Origin: Chitinophagaceae bacterium
GTDB taxonomy: Bacteria; Bacteroidota; Bacteroidia; Chitinophagales; Chitinophagaceae
Length of the DNA stretch: 6,138 nt
NCBI GenBank assembly: GCA_008080615.1
Contig: VIKJ01000072.1
Location: forward strand, 1-6,138
Direction of reading: 5' to 3'
Under the pieces are notes generated by a model that did not search any database, was not told where the DNA came from, and worked only from the letters and a program-made list of their open reading frames with translations. Numbering within the stretch: position 1 is the first letter of the stretch; every line of letters begins with the position of its first letter. The position numbers and the translations under genes were made by a program. Positions 4,608 through 6,138 of this stretch are shown here, piece by piece.

Positions 4608-6137
4608 TTAGGGTAAAGACTTGTTCAATCTTTGCTTAATCGAAATAATAAAATGATAGGCTATAAATAGCAATCCAATATAAAGTGATAGTTTAAATAA
4701 GTAATCGCCATACTGCACGTAGAAAGTAAGCTCATTTTTAATAGGAATAGAATATTTTATAGTAGCAGCTTTATCCCAAGCTCTTTGTTCTACAATAGCA
4801 CCATATTCATTAATAACTGCAGAGATACCGGTATTGGCACTTCTAGCAACCCATCTTCTTGTTTCAATGGCTCTTAAACGAGCATACGCCAAATGTTGTT
4901 TATGGCCAGGTGTATTGCCCCACCATCCATCATTGGTGATAATGGTTAATACATTAGCGCCTTTTTTTACATAACTATTTACATATTCACCATAAATACT
5001 TTCATAACAAATAATGGGTGCCACAACATATTTACTGCCCAAAACTTTAAACACAGCAGATTCTGTTGCTTTACCATAGCCGCCCGTGGTTCCACCAAAT
5101 TGTTCAAATACAGGCGATAAAATAGTTAAGAAAGAAGGCAGTGATTCAACACCGGGAACCAATTTACTTTTGTTATACAATTGAAATAGTTCTCCCTGCT
5201 TAATGGCAATGGCTGCATTAAATGCATCGTAATAAGTGCCGCCATCTGTTTTATGAGCAGTGGCTGTTTCTTTGGTAGTGCCGTAATTTTTAAAGGTTTC
5301 AATCCCAGATACAAGGGTGATGTCTGGATGCTTTTTCGCAAATTCAAAAATGGGTTGATAATACAAATTCTCTGCAATATGATCTTGCCATTCTGCAACA
5401 CTCATGGCTGTTTCGGGCCAGATAACTATTTGGGTGTTTTTATCAATTGAATTTTCGGAAAGGGTAATGAGTTGCTTAATTTGTTCGGCAGAAGTGGTTA
5501 ATGCAAATTTCTGATAGGGGTCAATATTGGGCTGAACAATTACCATATTGCCATTTGTTTTTTCTGCTGTACTCTGTAAGTAAATAAACAGATTCACAAA
5601 TGAAATAAACAAGGGAAGCAATAACACCAATAGTGCTTTGGATAAAATAATTTTCAGCGATAACTTTTGATTGATGGCCATCACCAATTGATAAACCAAC
5701 ACATTCATAATCAAGATCAACAGGCTACCACCACCTACGCCTGTATATTCATACCATTGTATTTGAGAAGGCATATTGGCAAATACATTGCCCAGTGTAA
5801 GCCATGGCCAGCTTAGTTCCCAGTTTAAATGGATGTATTCAAACCCCATCCAAAAACAAACCAATAAAGTCAATGAAAAAGTAGCTGCATATTTTTTCTT
5901 AATCGCAAAATATCCCAACCAAGGCAAACACATGAGTAAGCTATTTGCCATAATGGCTGCTACTGCACCTACACTGGTAGAGTTCCACATCCACCAGGTA
6001 GTGCATGCATTCCAAATAAGCATGCTCAATAAAACGTATCCAAAAAATACCCTAGGAGATTGAATTTGATTGGCCAATAATAGGAGGGGAACAAAAGCAA
6101 TACAAATGAGTAAAGTAAAGGGAGATTCAGGCCATGC
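4608..6137 (-). CDS. lnt: Apolipoprotein N-acyltransferase (5' partial)
   Basis: Inner-membrane enzyme that adds the third acyl chain to the N-terminal cysteine of lipoproteins. The frame stays open to the window edge: upstream of the TTG at 6077 it encodes AWPESPFTLLICIAFVPLLLL, which fits the start of Lnt, so the TTG is an internal Leu and the true start is outside. Numbering from that TTG, membrane segments lie near 13-31, 37-59, 64-84, 113-135 and 143-167, with a last one near 463-480. The nitrilase-like domain lies between them (about 177-445). It carries the Glu-Lys-Cys triad: Glu222 (WPETAM), Lys303 (YNKSKLVP) and Cys357 (PIICYES). NDGWWGNTPGHKQHLAYARLRAIETRRW (382-409) is the family signature. 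LVPGVE replaces the LVPFGE of proteobacterial Lnt, which I recall as usual in Bacteroidota. About 509 residues are visible, so only a short N-terminus is missing. It heads a tight minus-strand unit with the hydrolase and SDR genes. Confidence 0.96.
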   Translation of the reverse strand, partial: AWPESPFTLLICIAFVPLLLLANQIQSPRVFFGYVLLSMLIWNACTTWWMWNSTSVGAVAAIMANSLLMCLPWLGYFAIKKKYAATFSLTLLVCFWMGFEYIHLNWELSWPWLTLGNVFANMPSQIQWYEYTGVGGGSLLILIMNVLVYQLVMAINQKLSLKIILSKALLVLLLPLFISFVNLFIYLQSTAEKTNGNMVIVQPNIDPYQKFALTTSAEQIKQLITLSENSIDKNTQIVIWPETAMSVAEWQDHIAENLYYQPIFEFAKKHPDITLVSGIETFKNYGTTKETATAHKTDGGTYYDAFNAAIAIKQGELFQLYNKSKLVPGVESLPSFLTILSPVFEQFGGTTGGYGKATESAVFKVLGSKYVVAPIICYESIYGEYVNSYVKKGANVLTIITNDGWWGNTPGHKQHLAYARLRAIETRRWVARSANTGISAVINEYGAIVEQRAWDKAATIKYSIPIKNELTFYVQYGDYLFKLSLYIGLLFIAYHFIISIKQRLNKSLP

Positions 6138-6138
6138 G

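Noticed and set aside
5776..6063. Plus-strand open frame opposite lnt
   Set aside because: It lies wholly antisense to well-supported Lnt coding sequence and has no recognisable domain.
6075..6077. TTG as the start codon of lnt
   Set aside because: The frame stays open to the window edge, and the 20 codons before it encode a typical Lnt N-terminal membrane segment.

Overview
This AT-rich window has the marks of a Bacteroidota chromosome. Start codons lack clear Shine-Dalgarno sequences, a TAnnTTTG-type -7 element sits before one operon, and the apolipoprotein N-acyltransferase and FabK/nitronate-monooxygenase-like proteins read like Bacteroidota versions. The Chitinophagaceae and relatives are a plausible home, but that finer placement is a guess from remembered protein style. 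I see no mobile element, CRISPR array, tRNA or rRNA.

Layout. At the left edge is the 3' part of a plus-strand FMN-dependent nitronate monooxygenase / FabK-like gene (2-805). Everything else is on the minus strand and reads right to left as two probable transcription units. The first starts beyond the right edge: lnt (apolipoprotein N-acyltransferase, 5' end cut off by the window), an alpha/beta hydrolase, then a YdfG-like short-chain dehydrogenase, with gaps of 3 and 8 bp. A 120-bp intergenic region (2917-3036) follows; it and the end of the dehydrogenase gene hold two perfect inverted repeats and a candidate promoter. The second unit is a three-gene sulfur cassette: a sulfide:quinone oxidoreductase (SQR)-like flavoprotein, a TusE/DsrC-family protein with one C-terminal cysteine, and a DsrE2-like protein with one cysteine, with gaps of 14 and 18 bp. 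It ends tail-to-tail with the left gene, and a composite hairpin spans the junction.

How the genes may work together. In the sulfur cassette the SQR-like enzyme could oxidise sulfide or a persulfide at the membrane. The two small proteins each carry one cysteine that could take the resulting sulfane sulfur onward. No TusA, TusBCD, DsrAB, rhodanese or persulfide dioxygenase gene is visible, so the final acceptor is unknown. The lnt unit joins lipoprotein maturation to two generic enzymes of unknown substrate. The sulfur cassette and the palindromes in front of it are the parts most worth following up.
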